This document shows, in pieces, positions 36,720 to 47,526 of a DNA stretch of 64,000 nucleotides (positions within the stretch are counted from its first letter, which is position 1; each line of letters begins with the position of its first letter). Position numbers and translations under genes: made by a program. The notes beneath the pieces are model-generated. The model ran no database searches and was not told the DNA's origin. It saw only the letters and a list, made by a program, of their open reading frames with translations. Origin of the DNA: Mercurialis annua (lineage: Eukaryota; Streptophyta; Magnoliopsida; Malpighiales; Euphorbiaceae); the NCBI RefSeq assembly GCF_937616625.2, contig NC_065571.1:33069879-33133878 (forward strand). The letters are read 5' to 3'.

Positions 36720-39700
36720 TATCGCTAAAAAGGTGAAACGTTTGGATTTGTTTCGTAATGTTTGTAAACGTTTTGCTTCAATCGCAAAAAAGGTGAAACA
36801 TTTGGATTTGTTTCGTAGCGTTTGTAAACGTTTGGCTTAAATCGCTAAAATGGGGGAACGTCTGGATTTGTTTCGTAACGTTTGTAAACGTTTCAATTTG
36901 TTTCGTAACGTTTGTAAACGTTTGGTTTTGTTTCGCAACGTTTATAAACGTTTGGCTTAAATTGCTAAAATGGAGAAACGTTTGGATTTTTTTCGTAATG
37001 TTTGTAAACGTTTGGTTTGAATAGCAAAAAAGGTGAAATGTTTGGATTTGTTTCGTAATGTTTGTAAACGTTTGGCTTAAATAGCTAAAAATATGAAACG
37101 TTTGGATTTGTTTCGTAATTTTGGTAAACGTTTGGCTTAAATCGTTAAAAATGTGAAACGTTTGAATTTATTTCGCAACGGTTTAAATGTTTGGAATTGT
37201 TTCGTAACGTTTGTAAACGTTTGGCTTAAATCGCTAAAAAGGTGAAACAGTTGGATTTGTTTCGTAACGTTTGTAAACGTTTGGCTTAAATTGCTAAAAA
37301 GGTGAAACGCTTAGATTTGTTTCGTAACTTTTATAAACGGTTGACTTAAATCGCTAAAGAGGTGAAAAGTTGGATTTTTTTCGTAACGTTTGTAAACGTT
37401 TGGCTTTAAATCGCTAAAAAGGTGAAATTTTTGGATTTGTTTTGTAATGTTTGTAAACGTTTGTTTTAAATCACAAAAAAGGTGAAACATTTGGTTTTGT
37501 TTCGTAACGTTTGTAAATGTTTAGTTTAAATTGCTAAAAAGGTGAAAAGATTTGATTTGTTTCGTAGCGTTTGTAAACATTTGGCTTAAATTGCTAAAAA
37601 GGTGAAACATTTGAATTTATTTCGTAACGTTTGTAAACATTCGGCTTAAATCGCTAAAAAAGTGAAATATTTGGTTTTTTTCTAACGTTTGCTAACGTTT
37701 GGCTTAAATAGCTAAAAAGGTGAAATATTTTGTTTTGTTTCGTAACGTTTGTAAACGTTCGGCTTATATTGATAAAAAGGGGAAACGTTTGGATATGTTT
37801 CGTAACGTTTGTAAACGTTTGACTTGAATTACTAAAAAGGTGAAATGTTTGGATTTGTTTCATAAAGTTTGTAAACGATTGGTTTTGTTTCGTAATGTTT
37901 GTAAAAGTTTGGCTTAAATTGCAAAAAATGTGAAATGCTTGGATTTGTTTCGTAATGTTTTAAACGTTTAGATTTTTTTCGTAACGTTTGTAAACATTTG
38001 GCTTCAATCGCTAAAACGGTGAAACGTTTGGATTTGTTTCGTATCGTTTGTAAACGTGTGGCTTAAATAGCTGGTAAGGTGAAACATATGAATATGTTTC
38101 GTAACGTTTTAAACGTTTGGGTTAAATAGTTAAAATGCGGAAACATTTGGATTTGTTTCGTAACGTTTGTAAACGTTTGACTTAAATCGCTAAAAAGGTG
38201 AAACGTTTGGATTAATTTCGTAACTTTTGTAAACGTTTGGCATATATTTCTAAAAAGGTGAAATGCTTGGATTTGTTTCTTAATGTTTATAAACGTTCGG
38301 CTTATATCACTATAAAGGTGAAACGTTTGGATTTGTTTCGTAATGTTTGTAAACGTTTGCCTTCAATCGCAAAAAAGGTGAAACATTTGGATTTGTTTCG
38401 TAGCGTTTGTAAACGTTTGGCTTAAATCTCTAAAATGGGGAAACGTCTGGATTTGTTTCGTAACGTTTGTAAACGTTTCAATTTGTTTCGTAATGTTTGT
38501 AAACGTTTGGTTTTGTTTCGCAACGTTTATAAACGTTTGGCTTAAATTTCTATAATGGAAAAACGTTTGGATTTTTTTTGTAACGTTTGTAAACGTTTGG
38601 TTTGAATAGCTAAAAAGGTCAAATGTTTGGATTTGTTTCGTAACGTTTGTAAACGTTTGGCTTAAATTGCTAAAAATATGAAACGTTTGGATTTGTTTCG
38701 TAATTTTTGTAAACGTTTGGCTTAAATCGTTAAAAATGTGAAACGTTTGGATTTGTTTCATAACGGTTTAAATGTTTGGATTTGTTTCGTAATGTTTGTA
38801 AACGTTTGGCTTAAATCGCTAAAAAGGTGAAACGCTTGGATTTGTTTCGTAACGTTTGTAAACGTTTGGCTTAAATTGCTAAAAAGGTTAAACGCTTAGA
38901 TTTGTTTCGTAACTTTTATAAATGTTTGACTTAAATCACTAAAGAGGTGAAAAGCTTGGATTTTTTTCGTAACGTTTGTAAACGTGTGGCTTTAAATCGC
39001 TAAAAAGGGGACCGTTTGGATTTGTTTTGTAATGTTTCTAAACGTTTGTTTTAAAGCGCAAAAAAGGTGAAACATTTGGTTTTGTTTCGTAACGTTTGTA
39101 AACGTTTAGTTTAAATCGCTAAAAAGGTGAAACGATTTTTATTTGTTTCGTAGCGTTTGTAAACATTTGGCTTAAATCGCTAAAAAGATGAAACATTTGT
39201 ATTTGTTTCGTAACGTTTGTAAACGTTCGGCTTATATCGATAAAAAGGGGAAAGGCTTGGATTTGTATCATAATGTTTGTAAATGTTTGGCTTCAATCGC
39301 AAAAAAGATGAAACGTTTCGATTTGTTTCGTAACGTTTGTTAATGTTTGGTTTTGTTTTGCAACGTTTATAAACGTTTGGCTTATATTGCTAACATGGGG
39401 AAACGTTTGGATTTTTTTCGTAATGTTTGTAAACGTTTGGTTTGAATAGCTAAAAAGGTAAAATGTTTTGATTTGTTTCGTAACGTTTGTAAACGTTTGG
39501 CTTAAATTACTAAAAATGGGAAACGTTTGGATTTGTATCGTAATGTTTGTAAACGTTTGGCTTAAATTGCTAAAAATGTGAAACGTTTGGATTTATTTCG
39601 TAACGGTTTAAATGTTTGGATTTGTTTCGTAACGTTTGTAAACGTTTGGCTTAAATCACTAAAAAGGTGAAACGGTTGGATTTGTTTATTAACGTTTGTA

Positions 39701-41180
39701 AACGTTTGGCTTAAATTGCTAAAAAGGTGAAACGCTTGGATTTGTTTCGTAATGTTTGTAAACGTTTGGCTTTGTTTCATAACGTTTGTAAACGTTTGGC
39801 TTCAATCGCAAAAAAGGTGAAACATTTGCATTTGTTTCTTAATGTTTGTAAATGTTTGGTTTAGATTGCTAAAAAGGTGAAACACTTGGATTTGTTTCAT
39901 AACGTTTGGCTTAAAATGCTAAAAAGGTCAAACGCTTGGATATGTTTCGTAATGTTTGTAAACGTTTGGCTTAAATTGCTAAAAACGGGAAACGTTTGGA
40001 TTTGTTTCGTAACGTTTGTACACGTTTGGCTTAAATTGCTAAAAAGGGAAAACGTTTGGATTCTTTTCGTAACGTTTTAAACGTTTGGCTTAAATCGCTG
40101 AAATGGGGAAACGTTTGGATTTGTTTCGTAACTTTTCTAAACATTTGGCTTAAATTGCTAAAAAGGTGAAACGCTTGGATTTATTTCGTAACTTTGTAAA
40201 TGTTCGGCTTTGTTTCGTTACGTTTGTAAACATTTTGCTTAAATTGCTAAAAATGTGAAACGTTTTGATTTGTTTCATAACGTTTTAAAAGTTTGGTTTT
40301 GTTTCTTATCGTTTGTAATCATTTTGCTTAAATCGCTTAAAAGGTGAAACGCTTGGATTTGTTTCGTAACGTTTGTAAACGTTTGTCTTAAATCGCTAAA
40401 AAGGTGAAACATTTGGATTTGTTTTGTAACGTTTGTAAACGTTTGGCTTAAATTGTTAAAAAGGTAAAACGCTTCGATTTGTTTCGTAACGTTTTAAACG
40501 TTTGGCTTAAATCGTTAAAAAGGTGAAACGTTTGTTTTTGTTCCTTAATGTTTGTAAACGTTTGCTTAAATCGCTAAAAAGTTGAAACGTTTGGTTTAAT
40601 TACAAAACGTTTGGCTTAAACCGTTTAAATGGGAAAACGTTTAGCATAAATCGCTAAAGAGGTGAAACACTTGGATTTTTTTCATAACGTTTGTAAACAT
40701 TTGGCTGAAATCACTAAAAATGTGAAACGTTTTGTTTTGTTCCGTAACGTTTGTAACATTTGGCTTAAATCGCTAAAAATGTGAAACGTTTGGATTTGTT
40801 TCGTAACGTTTCAAATGTTTGGTTTTGTTTCGTAAATTTTGTAAACGTTTGGCTTAAATCATTAAAAAGGGGAAACATTTGGATTTGTTTCATAACGTTT
40901 GTAAACATTTGGCTGAAATCTCTAAAAAGAGGAAAATTTTAGATTTGTTTCATAACGTTTGTAACCATTTGGCTCAAATCGCTAAAAAGGTGAAACGTTT
41001 GGATTTGTTTCCTAACATTTGTAAACGTTTGGCTTATATCGCTAATATGAGGAAACGTTTGTATTTGTTTCGCAATATTTGTAAACTTTTGGCTTAAATC
41101 GCTAAAAAGGTGAAATGTTTGGATTTTTTTCGTAACGTTTGTAAACGTTTGGCTTAAATTGCTAAAAAGGGAAATGTTTG
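36720..41180 (+). repeat. Second copy of the 5.8-kb-period block
   Basis: It matches 30950-34000 (offset about 5.78 kb) and then 34616-36060 (offset about 5.12 kb). The switch in offset near 39730 marks a deletion in this copy or an insertion in the other. Confidence 0.8.
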
Positions 41181-43445
41181 GATTTATTTCGTAACGTTTG
41201 TAAACATTTGGCTTCAATCACTAAAAATTTGTAAAGGTTTGGCTTAAATCACTAAAATGGTAAAACGTTTGGATTTGTTTCGTAACGTTTGTAAGCGTTT
41301 GGCATAAATCGCTAAAAAGGTGAAACGTTTCGATTTAAATTGCTAAAAAGGTGAAACGTTTGGATTTGTTTCGTAACGTTTGTAAACGTTTGATTTTAAA
41401 TCGCTTAAATGGTGAAACGTTTGGATTTGTTTGGTAACATTTGTAAACGTTTGTTTTAAATCTCTAAAAAGGTGAAACAGTTTGTTTTGTTTCGTAACGT
41501 TTGTAAACGTTTAGTTTAAATTGCTAAAAAGGTGAAACGATTGGATTTGTTTCGTAGCGTTTGTAAACATTTTGCTTAAATCGCTAAAAAGGTGAAACAT
41601 TTGTATTTTTTTCGTAACGTTTGTAAACGTTCGGCTTAAATCGCTAAAAAGGTGAAATCTTTGGTTTTTTTGTAACCTTTGCTAACGTTTGGCTTAAATA
41701 GCTAAAAAGGTAAAACAATTAGTTTTGTTTCGTAACCTTTGTAAACGTTCGGCTTAAATCGATAAAAAGGGGAAACGATTTGATTTGTTTTGTAACGATT
41801 ATAAACGTTTGGCTTGAATTGCTAAAAAGGGGAAACGTTTTGATTTGTTTCGTAAAGTTTGTAAACGATTGGTTTTATTTCGTAATGTTTGTAAACGTTT
41901 GGCTTAAATCGCTAAAAAAGTGAAACGTTTGGATTTGTTTTTTAATGTTTTAAACGTTTAGATTTGTTTCGTAAAGTTTGTAAACATTTGGGTTCAATCG
42001 CTAAAAAGGTGAAACGTTTGGACTTTTTTCGTATTGTTTGTAAACGTTTGGCTGAAATCGCTGAAAAGGTGAAACGTTTGAATATGTTTCATAACGTCTT
42101 AAACGTTTGGCTTAAATCATTAAAATGTGGAAACATTTGGATTTGTTTCGTAACGTTTGTAAATGTTTGACTTAAATCGCTAAAAAGGTGAAACGTTTGG
42201 ATTTGTTTCATAACGTTTATAAACGTTTGCCATATATTGCTGAAAAGGTGAAACGCTTGGATTTGTTTCTTAACGTTTGTAAACGTTCGGCTTATATCGC
42301 TAAAAAGGTCAAACGTTTGAATTTGTTTCGTAATGTTTGTAAACGTTTGGCTTCAATAGCAAAAAAAGGTGAAACAATTGGATTTGTTTCGAAGCGTTTG
42401 TAAACGTTTGGCTTAAATCGCTAAAATGGGGAAACGTTTGGATTTGTTTCGTAACGTTTGTAAACGTTTCGATTTGTTTCGTAACGTTTGTAAACGTTTG
42501 GTTTTGTTTCGCAACGTTATAAACGTTTGGCTTAAATTTCTAAAATGGAGAAACGTTTGGATTTTTTTCGTAATGATTGTAAACGTTTGGCTTGAATCGC
42601 TAAAAGGTGAAATGTTTGGAGTTGTTTCGTAACGTTTGTAAACTTTTGGCTTAAATTGCTAAAAATGTGAAACGTTTGGATTTGTTTCGTAATGTTTGTA
42701 AATGTTTGGCTTAAATCTCTGAAAATGTGAAACGTTTGGATTTATTTCGCAACGTTTTAAATATTTGGATTTGTTTCGTAACGTTTGTAAACGTTTTGCT
42801 TAAATCGCAAAAAAGGTGAAACGTTTGGATTTGTTTCATAACTTTTGTAAACGTTTGGCTTAAATTGCTAAAAAGGGGAAACGCTTAGATTTGTTTCGTA
42901 ACTTTCATAAACGTTTGGCATAAATCGCTAAAGAGGTGAAACACTTGGATTTTTTTCGTAACGTTTGTAAACATTTGGCTTAAATCACTAAAAAATTTAA
43001 ACGTTCGTTTTGTTCCGTAACGTTTGTAAACATTTGGCTTCAATTGCTAAAAATGTGAAACGTTTGGATTTGTTTCGTAACGTTTTAAACGTTTGGTTTT
43101 GTTTCGTAATTTTTGTAAAAGTTTGGCTTAAATCATTAAAAAGGGTAAACATTTGGATTTGTTTCGTAACGTTTGTAAACCTTTGGCTGAAATCTCTAAA
43201 AAGAGGAAAATTTTAAATTTGTTTCGTAACGTTTGTAACCGTTTTGCTAAAATCGCTAAAAGGTGAAACCTTTGGACTTGTTTCGTAACATTTGTAAACG
43301 ATTGGCTTATATCGCTAATATGGGGAAACGTTTGTTTTATTTCGTAAAGTTTGTAAATATTTGGCTTAAATCGCTAAAAAGGTGAAATGTTCGGATTTGT
43401 TTCGTAACGTTTGGCTTAAATAGCTAAAAAGGGGAAACGTTTGGA

Positions 43446-43450
43446 TTTAT
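43446..43450. repeat. Target-site duplication of copia element, left (TTTAT)
   Basis: TTTAT at 43446-43450 is repeated at 63440-63444. Joining across the element regenerates a normal monomer segment (GGATTTATTTCGTAACG). Confidence 0.92.
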
Positions 43451-43963
43451 TGTTAGTGATATGCACTAGGTCAATCATGTTTGACCATGTTTTGACTTCA
43501 TCATTTTGTTATTTATTGATTGGCAGTTTTTATCATTTTATATTAATGATTAAAATACTTGAATGGTTAATTATTTATAAGGTCATCAAGTATGTGACTT
43601 GATAGTAGAACCCTTAGGTTTAATAAAATAATTATGTACCATCTATCCCTAATCTTAATAGAACATTGAGACTAGTATGATGTTAACTGATGATTATGTT
43701 TTACTAATCATGTATATGAGATATTAAGTCAAATCATAGGTGCTATTTGAGAAATAAGGCACTGGATGACCCACTGTGAGAATACTACATAGATCATTGT
43801 CATAAGTAATTCTCATTACAGTTTTATTAGTATAATCCTTTGACCTTGAAATCATCATGGATTTCTGCATAGCTATTTCATATTTTGATACAGTCTTACA
43901 TTATCTTTAACATGATAATGGAATAGATTGTCATTGGATATGAAAGTAACTATGTGAGAAATG
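43451..43963 (+). mobile_element. Copia 5' LTR, left part
   Basis: This is the first 513 bp of the 5' LTR, aligning with 61925-62437 of the 3' LTR with about 14 substitutions by eye. It is cut by the nested gypsy-type element; AAATG at 43959-43963 is the left duplication of that insertion. Confidence 0.93.
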
Positions 43964-44723
43964 TGTCACGACCCAAAATCGAGGGTCGAGACCGGCGCTA
44001 GGGAGTGGGAGTGGTAGCTCCGAAACCCGTAGCAAGCCTAAAAACGAGTAGAAATTTTTCGCAATTCAAACATATATCAATATGTAAAATGTTTTCAGAA
44101 AATTTCTTTATGCAATACAATTATATAGATTTCAAAATATCTAAATTACTTTCTGAAAACCGATGCGAAACGATATTAGAAATCAGGGTCTTAATAAGCG
44201 ATATCTCGCATTTAGCATTGCCCTGTTTCAACTTATGCCAATTCATAAAATAATAATCAATTCCATTCATGGATAATTGGTAAAGAAATAACACGAATAA
44301 AAAGCGTGATTTATATAAACTATGAACATACATTTATCATCTCAGAGTTAATAGCAAAATATCGTTTGACACAAAATATTATTTTTATACTGACATCTAC
44401 TGACTGCTGCAGCGCTAGGATTTGAAGCATACTTCAATACATATACTTAAAAAATTGCAGACTTCCGGAACAAGAATGGAAGTCCTTGCCTTCAAAATAC
44501 TATCACCTGAAATAAAACACTGTTGGGGGGTCAGACGACGCTGAGTGAGTTCATATAATACTGCAGACAATTAATAAAAACAAAACATATTTTTATGTAT
44601 CCAAATACGGAATCGAATGAAACCCTAAGTTCATTATGTTTCTTATTCATGACATTTATTATTCATTATGTTCTTCCGATTACAATCATACCGATACAAT
44701 TCAAAGCTTAGTTATTGGCCCAA

Positions 44724-44885
44724 GTCCCGAGATAGTTCAACCGAGTTAAATGGGAGAGATACAGGTCCCGAGATAGTTCAACCGAGTTACCTTGTATCTC
44801 GATTAATGCAGTCCCGAGATAGTTCAACCGAGTTACTAGCATTAATCATTTTCTGATGCAGTCCCGAGATAGTTCAACCGAGTTA
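44724..44885. repeat. Four copies of a 25-bp repeat in the LTR
   Basis: Units starting GTCCCGAGATAGTTCAACCG occur at 44724, 44765, 44811 and 44861, separated by 16-25 bp of less conserved sequence. The same four units are at 52464-52625 in the other LTR. The function is unknown; such repeats can be regulatory or simply slippage products. Confidence 0.85.
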
Positions 44886-46410
44886 CTAGCATCAGTCGAT
44901 ATTAAAGGATATTCTTTATGGCTTCATATTTTACTGAATATTCGTTTGTATTTTATGTATATTCAGTTTATTATGACTGGTGTACACACAGTTCTATTGT
45001 TGCCCAATAGATAGCTCGTTTCATCGGATCTATATAAGGGTTTTAAAACATTTAAATGCAATAAAACAATTTAAATAAAGCATTTGATAAAATAATGCAA
45101 GTATTAAAAATCGACAGTATTAATATAAACTCACCACTTGCTATTCCTAGTTTCCAAACCGGATAACGCTATGTCACGCTCCTCGAGTTCCGGGTCTCGT
45201 CGGTAGTTGCCTCGCCGGGTCTACACAAATACGATAACTAGACTCGATTAAAATGGATTCTAATCCGAAGGCGTTCTAGCTATATAATACTTAGCGAATA
45301 AATTCATTTCTATTGCCTCGGAATTAATCGACAATCTTTTAAAAATATAACTTCGTGTAATAAATAACATTAGTCCAAATGTTATTTATTAGTTATCCAA
45401 TTTTGCTAAATTAAATTAATTATCGAGATAATCGATAATTAATTTAATAATTCCCTTTTCCATATTTTATAATCAACTTTAACTCAAAATGTCAAATTAA
45501 TAATCAAATCATTAACGAGTTAACATTTTGTTAACTCAAAACTAGTTTTTCCAAAACTAGCTTAACTAGTCGACTTTGAACTATTAAAACGTTCCCGGAA
45601 AATAGCCCAAGTACCAAACAAACTTAACACTCTTATAGTCCGTAATCCCATCTACAATTTTCCTTTAGGTTCTAGACTGAAATAATAGTCCTAAAGTGTT
45701 GAAAATTTGTCCCGAAGTTGGTTCCCTAAAACTGTCATATTTGGCCGCAAAACATTCCACCATGGCTGCTGTTTCGGGCTAAGAAACAGAGCACGTAAAC
45801 TGGTTATAATCCAAAATAAATTTAATATTCCTATAGTCCATGACGTTCTTTACAACCTTCATTTAGACCTCGGACTCAAAATCAAACTCGAAGGTGTCGG
45901 AAATTAGCTCCGAAGTTGCCTCCCCGGGCTGATTTATTGACAGCAAAACAGCCCTAAGGGCTGCTGTTTGCAGTCAAATCTGCAGCTATCATGCCACTGT
46001 TGTGGCAGCGGCTGTCCCACATTTTTGTTCTTTTTTCCGTAACGAACACAATGACACCAAAACCGACTCATTCCGACATTTCGTCAGCTCGCAATCCTCT
46101 CTCAAAGTTAGCTCCTCGCTATGTACTAATCCTTGTTTTAACTTATAATTTTTCACTTATATTAAAATTCTAACATTAAACTTAAACACCATTCTTATTA
46201 TCATATAACCAACTTCATTTTAACTTTAAATATGTATCTTTTATACATTTTTCTTGCTTTTAGAATTATCTCTTAAAAACGCTTCAACGTCAACTTAAAT
46301 TGTCGTAACTATTCGTCGCGAAACCTTTAAACAAACTCTTATTAATCCGAACCAATTACCATTCGAATAGGGGCTGTCTTAGTGTCAAAATTACGCTCCC
46401 TACGACGGCC

Positions 46411-46596
46411 GAGGGCTGCAATTGCAGCCCTCTAAGAGCTGCTCAGCTCTGCTCGCAAGAGCAGAGCTGAATTCTGCTCTTGGCAGAATTCTGCCTTCGG
46501 CAGAATTCTGCTTGTGAGCAGAATTTTTGCTGCTCTTGGTGAGCAGCAATTGCTGCTCACTGGAGCAGTTTCCGGCCGTCGGAGTCCGACTCCGAC
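46411..46596. repeat. Nested GC-rich palindromes in the LTR
   Basis: A perfect 22-bp palindrome at 46411-46432 (centre CAATTG) is followed by overlapping inverted repeats built from GAGCAG, CAGAATTCTG and GCAGCAATTGCTGC, then GGAGTCCGACTCC. The other LTR has the same at 54151-54336. If the TATA element at 46626-46633 is used, this region lies just inside the transcript on the minus strand. Confidence 0.8.
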
Positions 46597-47513
46597 GTGC
46601 TCTCGAGGCCTAGCGAGATTCTTCCATTTATAAACTCAAAGCCAACTAATTCCAACTCTCAAATTCACGAACACACACACTTAATCCAATATTTAATCTC
46701 CACAAAACCAATTCAAAACACATCCAAATCTAAAACCATAAATTATACCTTGTCCGTATATGAGTCGACTCGTCAACCGAAAACAAGTGTCGGAATTCCA
46801 AGATATGCTCGCCGCCGTGAGAAGTGCTCAAAAGAGCATGATGGAGGTTGAAGAAGATAGCTTCGGCATCTTGAAAGGATGAGGGTTTTGGTTTATTTGT
46901 TCCATCTAATTGTTGATATGCAAGAGTAAATGAAGAGGTGGGATAATAGGTGTCCTCATTTGATTGAAATGAGGGGAAAAATAACCATATAGGTGTTTGA
47001 AGTATGCACCGCTTGCACTTAAACCTTTAAATTTCAATTGCTCCAATTTAATCCAAGTCGTTTTCATAATTACGCGGAACCTTGACGGTTATTCTTTATT
47101 GATAAATAATGGCTTCCATCGCATTATTTATTTATCCGGATCCAAATAATTTATTTATATCATTTTTCTTTTTCCGATATTCAAATTCCGCTAAATAAAA
47201 TACTTTTGTCCAAATTTATAAATTTAATCTTAGCTCCTTTATTTTATTTTACGAACTTTATCGTAAAATTTATTAACTCGGGATTTTCCATTTAATTTTA
47301 TTTTACTTTATTGATTTCTTCTTAGTCCCGCTAAAAATCCAATTTATAAAACAATAATATCCACTTAAATTATTATTTTACGATAATTTTTAGTAGACCC
47401 GCTTCCGTCTAACTTCTTATTTCTCGAACTTAATTCCGATGTCCTTTATTAAATTCTCGCACTTACGCCTCGTAGCATTTTAGTTGGTACTTTTAAAAAT
47501 GCGGGGTATTACA

Positions 47514-47526
47514 TTCTTCCCCCCTT
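47514..47526 (-). promoter_or_regulatory. Polypurine tract of the gypsy-type element
   Basis: On the minus strand, AAGGGGGGAAGAA directly precedes the 3' LTR start TGTAATACCCC. In LTR elements this RNase-H-resistant tract primes plus-strand DNA synthesis. Confidence 0.88.

Larger units (their letters stand above)
18123..43450 (+). repeat. Main 60-bp satellite array, orientation A (25.3 kb)
   Basis: Several hundred tandem monomers form an uninterrupted array. The consensus contains, in order, GGATTTGTTTCGTAACG, TTTGTAAACGTTTGGCTTAA and CGCTAAAAAGGTGAAACG. Within each monomer AACGTTTGTAAACGTT is an inverted repeat with a 2-base centre. Most substitutions fall on the CpG positions. About 30-bp half monomers recur in clusters (for example 23820-23880, 26540-26600, 31090-31190, 38460-38530). 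The array is organised into larger duplicated blocks listed separately. Open frames of 60-157 codons on both strands follow the 60-bp period and are not annotated as genes. Confidence 0.96.
43964..47513 (-). mobile_element. Gypsy-type 3' LTR (3,550 bp)
   Basis: On the minus strand it starts TGTAATACCCCGC at 47513 and ends GGGTCGTGACA at 43964. It is the same length as the other LTR, with about 15 substitutions (about 0.4%) and no length change by eye. A likely TATA element (TATAAATG, minus strand) lies near 46626-46633. Open frames in it (for example 44005-44253 and 46597-46851 on the plus strand) recur in the other LTR and are not convincing genes. Confidence 0.92.

Noticed and set aside
18123..43450. 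Telomere-like or interstitial telomeric repeats
   Set aside because: No TTTAGGG tandem runs are present; the TTTAG segments are part of the 60-bp unit.
46597..46851. 84-codon plus-strand ORF in the LTR, repeated at 54337-54591
   Set aside because: Repetition is due to the LTR duplication only; the translation is low complexity and lies over the promoter region on the opposite strand.
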